Shown: positions 7,368 to 14,967 of the stretch, in pieces | How the letters are laid out: every line of letters starts with the position of its first letter | How positions within the stretch are numbered: the first letter of the stretch is position 1 | Source: JBHELT01 sp046262935 | GTDB taxonomy: Bacteria > Actinomycetota > CADDZG01 > JAHWKV01 | Assembly: GCA_046262935.1 (NCBI GenBank) | Contig: JBHELT010000095.1 | Coordinates: 1 to 57,827 of the forward strand | Length of the DNA stretch: 57,827 nucleotides | Reading direction: 5' to 3' | Position numbers and translations under genes: made by a program | Notes under the pieces: generated by a model | Seen by the model: only the letters and a program-made list of their open reading frames with translations | Databases searched by the model: none | Told to the model about the DNA's origin: nothing

Positions 7368-10300
7368 GTGGCGAAGACACGGGATGAGATTTCGGCAGTT
7401 GAGGGGGGCATCGAGGTATCTCGATTCTTTACAACCGAGGGTATCCACCCCTATGACGAGATCGAGTGGGAACTGCGTGACGCCCTCATCGGTTCAGCCC
7501 AGAAGGTTGCCTTCGAACAGAAGGGGATCGAGTTTCCGAAGTCCTGGTCGCAGAACGCCACCAACATCGTTGCTCAGAAGTATTTCAGGGGGCCGCTCGA
7601 CACCCCCCAGCGTGAACGCTCGGTGAAGCAGATGATCAACCGCGTTACCGATTGGTACTCCGACAAGGGCCTGGTCGATGGCTACTTCCGGACAGCTGCC
7701 GACCTCCAGGCCTTCAAAGACGAGCTCACCTTCCTTCTCGTCCAGCAAAACATGGCTTTCAACTCCCCGGTTTGGTTCAACGTCGGACTGGTCGAACCTC
7801 CACGTGTGTCCGCATGTTTCATCCTCGACGTCGAAGACGAGATGGGATCGATCCTTAACTGGTACGTCGAAGAAGGCCTTATCTTCAAAGCCGGTTCGGG
7901 CGCGGGGATCAACCTTTCGAAGCTTCGCTCGTCAAAGGAACAGTTGACCTCAGGTGGCACGGCATCGGGTCCGGTGTCGTTCATGCGCGGGGCCGACGCG
8001 TCAGCGGGAACCATCAAATCAGGGGGCTCCACCAGGCGAGCGGCCAAGATGGTCGTCCTCGATGTCGATCACCCCGACGTCGAAGAGTTCATCAACTGCA
8101 AAGTGCGCGAGGAACGCAAGGCACGTGCGCTGCGCGAAGCAGGATTCGACATGGACCTCGACGGTGTCGATTCGCATTCTCTTCAATACCAGAACGCCAA
8201 CAATTCGGTTGGCCTAAGCGATGAATTCATCCAGGCCTACCTGGCCGACAAAGAGTGGGAACTCAAGGCAGTCAAAGACAACTCAGTCGTGAAAACCATC
8301 AAGGCGAAAGAACTGATGCGCCAGATCGCCGACGCGGCGTGGGAATGCGCCGATCCCGGTGTGTTCTACCTGGGCACCATGAACCGTTGGCATACCTCTC
8401 CATCCGAGGGCCCCATCAGGGCAACTAACCCGTGCTTCCCTGGAGATACAAGGGTGCACACCGACAAAGGGATGATCAAGTTTGAAGATCTGGTCGTTCG
8501 AGCAGCGAGGGGCGAGACCTTCGGCGTATATACCCACGACGCGACCAACAAGGAAGCTCCGGCCGAAGCTGTCGAAGTCACAACCCCATTGCGATACATG
8601 GTTACTGGCATGAACGAGATCCTTCGGCTCGAGTTCTCCAATGGCATGGAGGTTCGCGCGACACCGAATCACAGATTCTTCACGACGAACCGAGGAATGG
8701 TTGCGGCATCGGACCTTGTGCCTGAAGACAACGTGAAGGTAGTGAACTTGGCAACGCCCGCGAGCATGGCGAGTTGGGCTCTACCGGAAGTGGCTATGCA
8801 GGCCTCGAAGAGGAAACGCAGCGAGCAGTACCAGCAGATGAACCTGCCCGAGAAATGGTCGGTAGATCTTGCCGACTACTTGGGCTGGCTCGTCGGCGAC
8901 GGATGCTTCAGCGAAAGTGGATTCTCGACCATCTATGGGTCAGCGGAGGATCAAGAACACATCCTTCCCAGACATCAACGGTTTTTGACCGAACTGAATG
9001 GGGGCCGGGTCCCCAAGGTGGCGGTACAGACGAACGGAACTCAACAGCTTCGCGTGACGCGCCACGCACTGATCAGATTCATCGAAGCCTTGGGCCTGAA
9101 ACGCGCTACCGCCGCCGACAAGAGGGTACCCGAAGCGATATTCGAAGCCCCAACCGAGATTCAAGCAGCGTTCTTGAGGTCACTGTTCGACGCCGATGGG
9201 TGCGTCTCAATTAAGCAATCGACCCAGGGTAGTCGCTATGTTGGCTTGTCCAGTCGATCGAAGAAGTTACTACAAGATGTCCAACTGCTTTTGAATTGCT
9301 TCGGGGTTGCATCTCGAATCTACAAGGAAAGTCGCAAGCCACGCGCGAAGGCATTCAAATACACGACGGTCGGCGGCGAGACAAGAGAGTACCTATCAAA
9401 CCCCGGTTGGGATCTCCGTATCTTTGGTCGTTCGATTGGAGAGTTTGATGCCAGGATCGGATTCTCATTGCCCAATAAAGTCTCAAGGTTGAACGAACTT
9501 GCTCGGTACGAGTATCGCGACGTCGAGGCGCTTGTGCGGCTGCAATCTCGAGAGAGTAATGGCTTCGAACTGACTTACAATCTAACGGAACCCAGGAACC
9601 ATTCTTACGCTGTCCGTGGTCTCGTAGTTGCTAACTGTGGCGAGTTCCTACGCCCCGCGAACACATCTTGTAATCTGGCCAGCCTTCGTCTTACCAAGTT
9701 TCTCGATGCCGAGGGCGTGTTCGATGTCAAAGCATTCGTCTCCGCATGCGAGACGACACTTACGGCCATGGACATCTCGGTCACCAATGCCGAATACCCG
9801 ACAGACAAGATCACCAAGATGGTTACGCAATACAGGGAACTTGGCCTCGGCTACACCGACCTCGGCGCATTGTTGATGGACGAGGGCCTCGCGTACGACT
9901 CGGAGCGCGGGCGCGCGTGGGCCGCTTCGGTTACCGCGTTGATGGGTGGAGTTGCACAACGACGATCAGCAGAACTCGCTGCCGCTCTCGGGCCGTACCC
10001 AGGTTGGACCAAGCCGGGTAACCCCGAAGCGCATCTCGACGTGGTGCGTCGTCATCGTGAGGCCCTTTCTGGCATCGACCAGGCGCTCGCACCCACCGAG
10101 ATCCTCGACGAAGCGCGCAAGGCTTGGGATCAGGCTTTGGAACTCGGCGAGAAGCACGGATACCGAAATGCTCAGGTCACACTGATCGCACCAACTGGGA
10201 CGATCTCGTTCCTCATGGACGCCGACACCACTGGGATCGAGCCTGACCTTGCTCTTGTCAAGACCAAGAAACTGCTCGGCGGGGGCACCATGAAGATCGT

Positions 10301-11294
10301 GAATCAAAGGGTCCCCGCAGCCTTGAAGAGGCTGGGCCACGCGCCAGAAGAGATCTCCCAGATCGTCGCGTTCATCAGCGAGAACAACTCGGTCAAGGGG
10401 GCGCCGTTCGTCAAGAAAGAACACTACGCCGTCTTCGACTGCGCCATGGGAGAGGCCCCCATCCACTACATGGGCCACGTAAAGATGATGTCCGCGGTGC
10501 AGCCGTTCTTGTCAGGCGCGATCTCGAAGACTGTAAACATGCCCGAAGACGCATCGGTCGAAGAGATCGAGGGCCTCTACATCGAAGGCTGGAAGATGGG
10601 TCTGAAAAACCTTGCTATCTATCGCGACAACTGCAAAGTCGCGCAGCCATTGTCTGCCGACAAGAAGAAGACAGCGATCGAATCTAAATCCCAATCGGTT
10701 GTCGACCAAACCAAACCGGTTCGACGCCGGCTTCCTCGCAAGCGAAACGCCAAGACCATGTCGTTCAAGGTCGCAGACTGCGACGGCTACGTGATGGCCG
10801 GGGAATATCCCGACACGGGGGAACTCGGCGAGATCTTCTTGAAGGTCGCAAAGCAGGGGAGCACGCTTTCGGGAGTGATGGACGCATTCGCGATCGCCAT
10901 CTCGATCGGCTTGCAGTACGGCGTTCCTCTCAAGGCCTACGTCGATAAGTTCATCAACATGAGGTTCGAGCCTGCAGGGATCACCGACGATCCCGACTTC
11001 AGGATCGCAAGCTCGATAATGGACTACATCTTCAGGCGCTTAGCGGCCGACTACCTAACCGAAAGCGAGCGAGAAGCGGTCAACATCAAGACCACCGCCG
11101 AGAGGCAGGCCTCACTCGATGGGGGAGTGCCCATCAAGACCAACGGACACACGACCCACGACGGCGGCACTTTTGAGATCGTAGAGAAGGTAAAGGTCGA
11201 TGGCCCGCTCTGCTACACCTGTGGGGTCGAGATGCGTCCGGCCGGGTCGTGTTTCGTGTGCGAATCATGCGGGACGACCAGCGGGTGCTCTTGA
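7368..11294 (+). CDS. nrdJ: Vitamin B12-dependent (class II) ribonucleotide reductase with intein
   Basis: Adenosylcobalamin-dependent reductase making dNTPs without oxygen. The extein has the class II features FNSPVWFNVG, GSGAGINLS, the active-site NPCGE and the following SCNL cysteine. The C-terminus has a cysteine-rich tail (CYTCG...CFVCESCG). The gene is split by an in-frame intein (8433-9635) placed exactly before the active-site cysteine, so splicing is needed for activity. The precursor is 1308 residues and the spliced protein about 907. I prefer GTG 7368 because AAGGAGG (7355-7361) is 6 nt before it; the GTG at 7362 touches that site. A second AAGGAGG is at 7342-7348. It is followed 6 nt later by nrdR. 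Confidence 0.95.
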   Translation: MAKTRDEISAVEGGIEVSRFFTTEGIHPYDEIEWELRDALIGSAQKVAFEQKGIEFPKSWSQNATNIVAQKYFRGPLDTPQRERSVKQMINRVTDWYSDKGLVDGYFRTAADLQAFKDELTFLLVQQNMAFNSPVWFNVGLVEPPRVSACFILDVEDEMGSILNWYVEEGLIFKAGSGAGINLSKLRSSKEQLTSGGTASGPVSFMRGADASAGTIKSGGSTRRAAKMVVLDVDHPDVEEFINCKVREERKARALREAGFDMDLDGVDSHSLQYQNANNSVGLSDEFIQAYLADKEWELKAVKDNSVVKTIKAKELMRQIADAAWECADPGVFYLGTMNRWHTSPSEGPIRATNPCFPGDTRVHTDKGMIKFEDLVVRAARGETFGVYTHDATNKEAPAEAVEVTTPLRYMVTGMNEILRLEFSNGMEVRATPNHRFFTTNRGMVAASDLVPEDNVKVVNLATPASMASWALPEVAMQASKRKRSEQYQQMNLPEKWSVDLADYLGWLVGDGCFSESGFSTIYGSAEDQEHILPRHQRFLTELNGGRVPKVAVQTNGTQQLRVTRHALIRFIEALGLKRATAADKRVPEAIFEAPTEIQAAFLRSLFDADGCVSIKQSTQGSRYVGLSSRSKKLLQDVQLLLNCFGVASRIYKESRKPRAKAFKYTTVGGETREYLSNPGWDLRIFGRSIGEFDARIGFSLPNKVSRLNELARYEYRDVEALVRLQSRESNGFELTYNLTEPRNHSYAVRGLVVANCGEFLRPANTSCNLASLRLTKFLDAEGVFDVKAFVSACETTLTAMDISVTNAEYPTDKITKMVTQYRELGLGYTDLGALLMDEGLAYDSERGRAWAASVTALMGGVAQRRSAELAAALGPYPGWTKPGNPEAHLDVVRRHREALSGIDQALAPTEILDEARKAWDQALELGEKHGYRNAQVTLIAPTGTISFLMDADTTGIEPDLALVKTKKLLGGGTMKIVNQRVPAALKRLGHAPEEISQIVAFISENNSVKGAPFVKKEHYAVFDCAMGEAPIHYMGHVKMMSAVQPFLSGAISKTVNMPEDASVEEIEGLYIEGWKMGLKNLAIYRDNCKVAQPLSADKKKTAIESKSQSVVDQTKPVRRRLPRKRNAKTMSFKVADCDGYVMAGEYPDTGELGEIFLKVAKQGSTLSGVMDAFAIAISIGLQYGVPLKAYVDKFINMRFEPAGITDDPDFRIASSIMDYIFRRLAADYLTESEREAVNIKTTAERQASLDGGVPIKTNGHTTHDGGTFEIVEKVKVDGPLCYTCGVEMRPAGSCFVCESCGTTSGCS
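8433..9635 (+). other. Intein with LAGLIDADG homing endonuclease inside NrdJ
   Basis: The 401-residue intervening sequence starts at Cys (CFPGDTRVHT, block A) and ends at Asn (GLVVAN), with the first extein residue after it a Cys. Block B is seen as EVRATPNHRFF. Two dodecapeptide motifs, LGWLVGDGCF (about 8880-8909) and LRSLFDADGC (about 9174-9203), mark a LAGLIDADG endonuclease, so this is a full-length mobile intein. The penultimate residue is Ala, where most inteins have His; some active inteins lack this His. The flanks join to give ...ATNP-CGEFLRP..., restoring the reductase active site. Confidence 0.93.
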
Positions 11295-11300
11295 TAAACC

Positions 11301-11780
11301 ATGCGCTGCCCCTTCTGTAACCATCCCGAAGACAAGGTGGTCGATTCACGCACGGCCGAAGACGGCAAGGCGATCCGACGCCGGCGGGAATGCTTGTCGT
11401 GTGGTCAGCGCTACACCACCTTCGAGCGCATCGAAGAAGTTCCGGTGCTCGTCCAGAAGCGGTCAGGCACGAAGGAACCCTTCGACAAGCAGAAACTCAT
11501 CTCTGGTGTACGCAAGTCCTGTGCCAACCGTCCTGTGACCGAAGAGGACCTGGACAAACTTGCCGACGACGTTTTCGACGCGGTGCGCGCCGACGGCGAC
11601 CCGGTCATCCAAAGCGCGGACCTTGGCAAAGAGATCCTTGAACGTTTGCGGAGCCTCGACGAAGTTGCGTACCTCAGGTTCGCAAGCGTCTACAAGGACT
11701 TCAAGGAACTCACCGACTTCGAAAAGGAGCTGGGTCTGCTGCAGAAGAAGATTCCTCCAAAAGCTCGTGCGGGGGCCTGA
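11301..11780 (+). CDS. nrdR: Transcriptional repressor NrdR
   Basis: Zinc-ribbon plus ATP-cone repressor of ribonucleotide reductase genes that senses dATP/ATP. The zinc ribbon is MRCPFCNHPEDKV...RRECLSCGQRYTTFE (residues 1-40). The ATP-cone follows (from about VLVQKRSG, then DKQKLISGVRKSC). It lies 6 nt after nrdJ, its likely target, and its stop codon shares one base with the dut start (TGATG). Confidence 0.96.
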   Translation: MRCPFCNHPEDKVVDSRTAEDGKAIRRRRECLSCGQRYTTFERIEEVPVLVQKRSGTKEPFDKQKLISGVRKSCANRPVTEEDLDKLADDVFDAVRADGDPVIQSADLGKEILERLRSLDEVAYLRFASVYKDFKELTDFEKELGLLQKKIPPKARAGA

Positions 11781-12217
11781 TGACATTGGAGGTCTTAGTC
11801 AAAAGGATCGATCAAGGTCTTGCGATGCCGCGCTATGCGCATGCCTTCGACGCGGGCCTCGACCTATTCGCCGCCTGCGATGTGTCGATGAAACCCTTCG
11901 AAAGAGCCCTCATAGCAACGGGTATCTCGGTTGCGATCCCGGCGGGCTACGCGGGATACGTGCAGCCGCGCTCTGGTCTGGCCATCAGCGAAGGGTTGGG
12001 GATCTTGAACTCACCAGGCCTGATCGACGCTGGTTATCGTGCAGAGATCAAAGTCATCGCCATCAACCTCGACCCCAATCGCGTCATCGATGTAAAGCGC
12101 GGCGACAAGATCGCTCAATTGATGATCCTGGCGGTTCCCGAGGTTGCCTTGCGTGAAGTCGAATCGCTGCCATCGAGTGAACGCGGGCAATCAGGTTTCG
12201 GCTCGACCGGACGTTAG
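11780..12217 (+). CDS. dut: dUTP diphosphatase
   Basis: Trimeric dUTPase that hydrolyses dUTP to dUMP, keeping uracil out of DNA and supplying dTMP synthesis. All five motifs are present: AGLDLFA, PRSGLA, GLIDAGYRAEIKV, RGDKIAQLMI and the C-terminal GQSGFGSTGR. Length 145 residues is normal. Its TGATG junction with nrdR suggests one nrdJ-nrdR-dut nucleotide operon. Confidence 0.96.
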   Translation: MTLEVLVKRIDQGLAMPRYAHAFDAGLDLFAACDVSMKPFERALIATGISVAIPAGYAGYVQPRSGLAISEGLGILNSPGLIDAGYRAEIKVIAINLDPNRVIDVKRGDKIAQLMILAVPEVALREVESLPSSERGQSGFGSTGR

Positions 12218-12258
12218 AGTCCCTTGGCCACGAATACCTGGCGCCCGGCTGACTGCGA

Positions 12259-13506
12259 TCAAACGAACTGCAGCACCAAGAGCAAGATCGTCATCGCTAT
12301 CACAATGAAGGCAGCCACCCATGTGAAGGCGCTGTAAAGGCGTCCGTTGGCGTGCTCACCCATGAGGCCCTTGTCGGCGGCGAGTCTCACGGTGTAGATC
12401 AAGATCACCGGCAGCAAGATCCCGTTCAACGTGTTGGCAAGGACCATGAGTTTCACCAGGTGGATATGGGGCACCAACGCTATCCCGGCGCCAACTCCGA
12501 TAAGCAATGTGAAGATCGAATTGAAGCGCGGAGCCGATGACCAGCGTTTGCCAACACCAGACTCCCAACCGAATGCTTCGCAGACCACGTAAGCAGTTGA
12601 CAAGGGAAGGATCGCCGACGCGAGTACGGAGGCGGCGATGAATCCGACCCCGAAGAGCGACTTCGCGTACCGACCCGCAAGGGGGCCGAGGGCCCGTGCA
12701 GCATCTGCAGCGGTTTCGATATGGATGTGTGTTGCGAACAAGGTGACGGCGGTCGCGACGATGATGAAGAAAGAGATGATGTCGGTGAAGATCGAGCCCG
12801 ACACAACATCGAGCCGGGTGAACCGATAATCCGCGGGACTGGTCCCCTTGTCTCTGACGTAAGACTGGATGAAGAACTGCCCCCAAGGGGCGACCGTTGT
12901 ACCGGTCAGGGCGATGGCCAGTAGCAGGAAGCCGGGCTTCTTGCTGATCGAGGGGACCACTAGGTTGTGAAGCACCTCCCCCCATGGTGGGTGCGAGATG
13001 AAGCCCGAAACGATGTAAGACAAGAAGAAGAAGACGAATACAAGAAACACTCGTTCGACTCTCCGAAACGATCCGCTCGAGATGAGCGCCCAGACCCCAA
13101 ACGCCACGATAGGCACAATGATGTACTTGCTGAGGCCGAACAATTGGAACCCCGATGCGATGCCGGCGAACTCCGATGCAGTGACCGCGGTATTGGCAAC
13201 GAGAAGCGTCGCGAGCGCGAACACGACCGCTCGGAGGCCAAACTCTTCCCGGATCAGGTCGGCGAGTCCTTTGCCTGTGACCGCGCCCATGCGGGCACCC
13301 ATCTCTTGAGTTACGGCGAGCAAGACGGTCAAGATCAGCAAGATCCAAAGCGTGTGGTAGCCGAATTCTGCGCCGGCGATCGAATAGGTCGTAATGCCAC
13401 CGGCATCGTTGTTTGCCATCGCGGTGATCAGGCCCGGTCCCATGACCGCGAGATAAGCGAAGATGGGGATGCGGGGGCGTCTCGGTATAGGTATGCGACG
13501 CAGCAT
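12259..13506 (-). CDS. NRAMP-family divalent metal transporter, divergent type
   Basis: 415-residue inner-membrane protein with about 11 hydrophobic segments and the NRAMP/SLC11 fold signature at the N-terminus. The metal-binding DPGN of helix 1 in classical MntH proteins reads NNDAGG here, and the helix-6 MPH position reads LPLSTAY. These changes place it in the NRAMP-related branch rather than classical Mn/Fe transporters, so the transported ion cannot be stated. Its 3' end converges on dut with 41 nt between them and no obvious hairpin. Confidence 0.8.
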   Translation of the reverse strand: MLRRIPIPRRPRIPIFAYLAVMGPGLITAMANNDAGGITTYSIAGAEFGYHTLWILLILTVLLAVTQEMGARMGAVTGKGLADLIREEFGLRAVVFALATLLVANTAVTASEFAGIASGFQLFGLSKYIIVPIVAFGVWALISSGSFRRVERVFLVFVFFFLSYIVSGFISHPPWGEVLHNLVVPSISKKPGFLLLAIALTGTTVAPWGQFFIQSYVRDKGTSPADYRFTRLDVVSGSIFTDIISFFIIVATAVTLFATHIHIETAADAARALGPLAGRYAKSLFGVGFIAASVLASAILPLSTAYVVCEAFGWESGVGKRWSSAPRFNSIFTLLIGVGAGIALVPHIHLVKLMVLANTLNGILLPVILIYTVRLAADKGLMGEHANGRLYSAFTWVAAFIVIAMTILLLVLQFV

Positions 13507-13585
13507 TCGAGACTCCTGCAGTCCGGGGACCCCGGAATCCTAACCGTAGCGTGCCTGTCGCGAGGGCTGGTACGATTCATTCCCT

Positions 13586-13660
13586 GCGGACGTGGCTCAG
13601 TGGTAGAGCATCACCTTGCCAAGGTGAGGGTCGCGAGTTCGAATCTCGTCGTCCGCTCCA
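13586..13660 (+). tRNA. tRNA-Gly(GCC)
   Basis: Complete cloverleaf: acceptor GCGGACG/CGTCCGC, D-arm, anticodon loop TTGCCAA (anticodon GCC at 13618-13620), T-loop TTCGAAT, discriminator T and encoded CCA. Its 3' 45 nt are repeated at 14466-14510. Confidence 0.96.
13616..13660 (+). repeat. attL-like direct repeat: 3' part of tRNA-Gly
   Basis: 45-nt segment from the anticodon loop to CCA, repeated 850 bp downstream with two mismatches, both at its left end; the last 37 nt plus one extra base are identical. This is the usual signature of integration at a tRNA 3' end. Confidence 0.75.
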
Positions 13661-13754
13661 ATGTGATGTCGCGGAGCATCGTGGACACATGTGTCAGGGC
13701 ATCGTGGACGGTTTCTTGAAACTTTAGGGGACGGGTTCCAGTAGAGCGCACCGT

Positions 13755-14084
13755 TCATTCTCGACCACTGATCTTTATCAGGCTTCCGGGCTCGCTCTCG
13801 GTCAGTTTCGCTATTAGGTTTGGTACGAGAAGCATCAGGTTTTCGACTCGGTTGCTCCTTGCCCTCAGGATCGCCACCGTCAGAGGCAACATATCGGTGT
13901 TCTGCTCGAACTCGAAGCCCTTATCCACCGTGATGAAGGCGTCGAACCCTGCTTCAGCACCCCGCTGAAGCAGCTCAACATTGCGGACACCTGCCCAGCC
14001 CATCGACTGTGCAGTCTCGACCGCATGGCCCGTGAGACTCGCAGCTAAGGTATGAGGGACCGACTCATCGAGTAACAGTCGCAT
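13755..14084 (-). CDS. DUF5615 PIN-like toxin-type protein
   Basis: 109 residues beginning MRLLLDESVPHTLA with later acidic residues in ITVDKGFEF, the pattern of the DUF5615 PIN-like fold, a predicted RNase partner of DUF433 proteins. It starts 20 nt inside the upstream DUF433 gene, the standard layout of this pair. The function as toxin is inferred from the family. It lies within the tRNA-Gly-flanked insert. Confidence 0.82.
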   Translation of the reverse strand: MRLLLDESVPHTLAASLTGHAVETAQSMGWAGVRNVELLQRGAEAGFDAFITVDKGFEFEQNTDMLPLTVAILRARSNRVENLMLLVPNLIAKLTESEPGSLIKISGRE

Positions 14085-14313
14085 GCTTGCCCATCAACTC
14101 AGCCGCCTCTTCAAGGGCGGCGACAGCTTGGTCGCGGGTCACCGTTGGGAAATGCTCAAGGAAACGCTCCAAGGGATCGCCCGCCTCGATATAGTCGAAG
14201 AGGTTCTGCAGCGGCACGCGCGTGCCGCGAAAGACCGGGGTGCCGTGCATCACTTCAGGATCAATATGGATAACAGAGGATCCGTTCTTGGGGGCATCTG
14301 TCATGACCTCCAT
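14065..14313 (-). CDS. DUF433 antitoxin-type protein
   Basis: 82 residues with the DUF433 pattern IHIDPEVMHGTPVFRGTRVP followed by a predicted helix-turn-helix. DUF433 proteins accompany DUF5615 PIN-like proteins and are thought to be antitoxins. ATG 14313 has GGGGA 6 nt upstream on the minus strand; an internal ATG at 14304 is possible but lacks room for its binding site. Confidence 0.82.
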   Translation of the reverse strand: MEVMTDAPKNGSSVIHIDPEVMHGTPVFRGTRVPLQNLFDYIEAGDPLERFLEHFPTVTRDQAVAALEEAAELMGKHATVTR

Positions 14314-14465
14314 TCTACTTCCCCCGAGAGGACTAGCTACGTCGTGGAATGTCCGCGAAAAGTGCGCGGCTCATGGCCGATCGATGCCATTCGTTGAATA
14401 TTGTCCTGATGCGTCGCCGCAGGTCACGCGCCATTTGTCCTGGTCAGGACGTTGTGGCGATTGAT

Positions 14466-14510
14466 TTGCCGAAGTGAGGGTCGCGAGTTCGAATCTCGTC
14501 GTCCGCTCCA
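14466..14510 (+). repeat. attR-like copy of the tRNA-Gly 3' end
   Basis: Second copy of the tRNA-Gly 3' 45 nt, including T-arm, acceptor strand and CCA, but without the 5' half. It is not a functional tRNA gene; two mismatches lie in the remnant anticodon arm. Confidence 0.8.
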
Positions 14511-14727
14511 AGAATGATTCCCGTGCGATTGACCCTTTTGCGGAAGCCCGCCCTTAGTCGGACACCAACTTTAGGGGCCCCCTTCAGAGTCGTTGCAAGT
14601 GCCAAAACGAGGCGGTCCCGTCCATCGCGGGGGCCCTCGCGGGCTTCCGAAACACATGCCTTGTCCAGGAGATTCGAATTCCACGTCGAACTAAGTTGGC
14701 AGACAGGTTACTGAGCGGGGAGACAGA
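14511..14727. other. Gene-free stretch with an inverted repeat
   Basis: I see no convincing gene between the attR-like repeat and 14728. It contains an 11-bp perfect inverted repeat (CGGAAGCCCGC at 14541-14551, GCGGGCTTCCG at 14639-14649) enclosing two G/C-rich self-complementary runs. This could be a folded RNA or the ends of a lost insertion. Confidence 0.4.
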
Positions 14728-14967
14728 TTGAGCCGGCGTTCACCTGCGGTATTTGCAATCGTATTCCTGCTGGGCACCATGCTGCCGGCAAGCCGCGTCT
14801 TGGCGACCGGCAGCTACTACGGGGACCGTTACCGGAGTTTTCTCCTGAACCGGCGATGTTTACAAGGTTCGTGGTGGGCAACGTTGCCTGAGCGGCTCGG
14901 CCGCTGGTCATCGATCAGCGGGCGGCCATCGATCAGCTACACAAGAGCGGCGCTCCAAGCGGATTGA
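14728..14967 (+). CDS. Possible remnant of a secreted protein
   Basis: The TTG at 14728, with GGGGAG upstream, opens a frame that starts with a plausible signal peptide (SRRSPAVFAIVFLLGTML, then PASRVLA). The rest is short, ends inside the 3' end of the opposite-strand repeat protein and matches nothing I know. A shift to another frame near 14855 would read FSPEPAMFTRFVVGNVA before a stop, so this may be a decayed gene. Weakly supported. Confidence 0.25.
   Translation: MSRRSPAVFAIVFLLGTMLPASRVLATGSYYGDRYRSFLLNRRCLQGSWWATLPERLGRWSSISGRPSISYTRAALQAD

Larger units (their letters stand above)
13661..14510. mobile_element. Small tRNA-Gly-borne insert (integration remnant)
   Basis: 850-bp segment delimited by the tRNA-Gly 3' end and its downstream copy. 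It holds only a DUF433/DUF5615 pair and no integrase. It is most simply the relic of a larger integrative element, or a minimal island mobilised in trans. Confidence 0.55.

Noticed and set aside
13616..14510. Two direct repeats as a short CRISPR-like unit
   Set aside because: Only two copies, 850 bp apart, both made of tRNA-Gly sequence, so they are integration repeats and not CRISPR.
14466..14510. Second tRNA-Gly gene
   Set aside because: Only the 3' half is present; no acceptor 5' strand or D-arm lies upstream.
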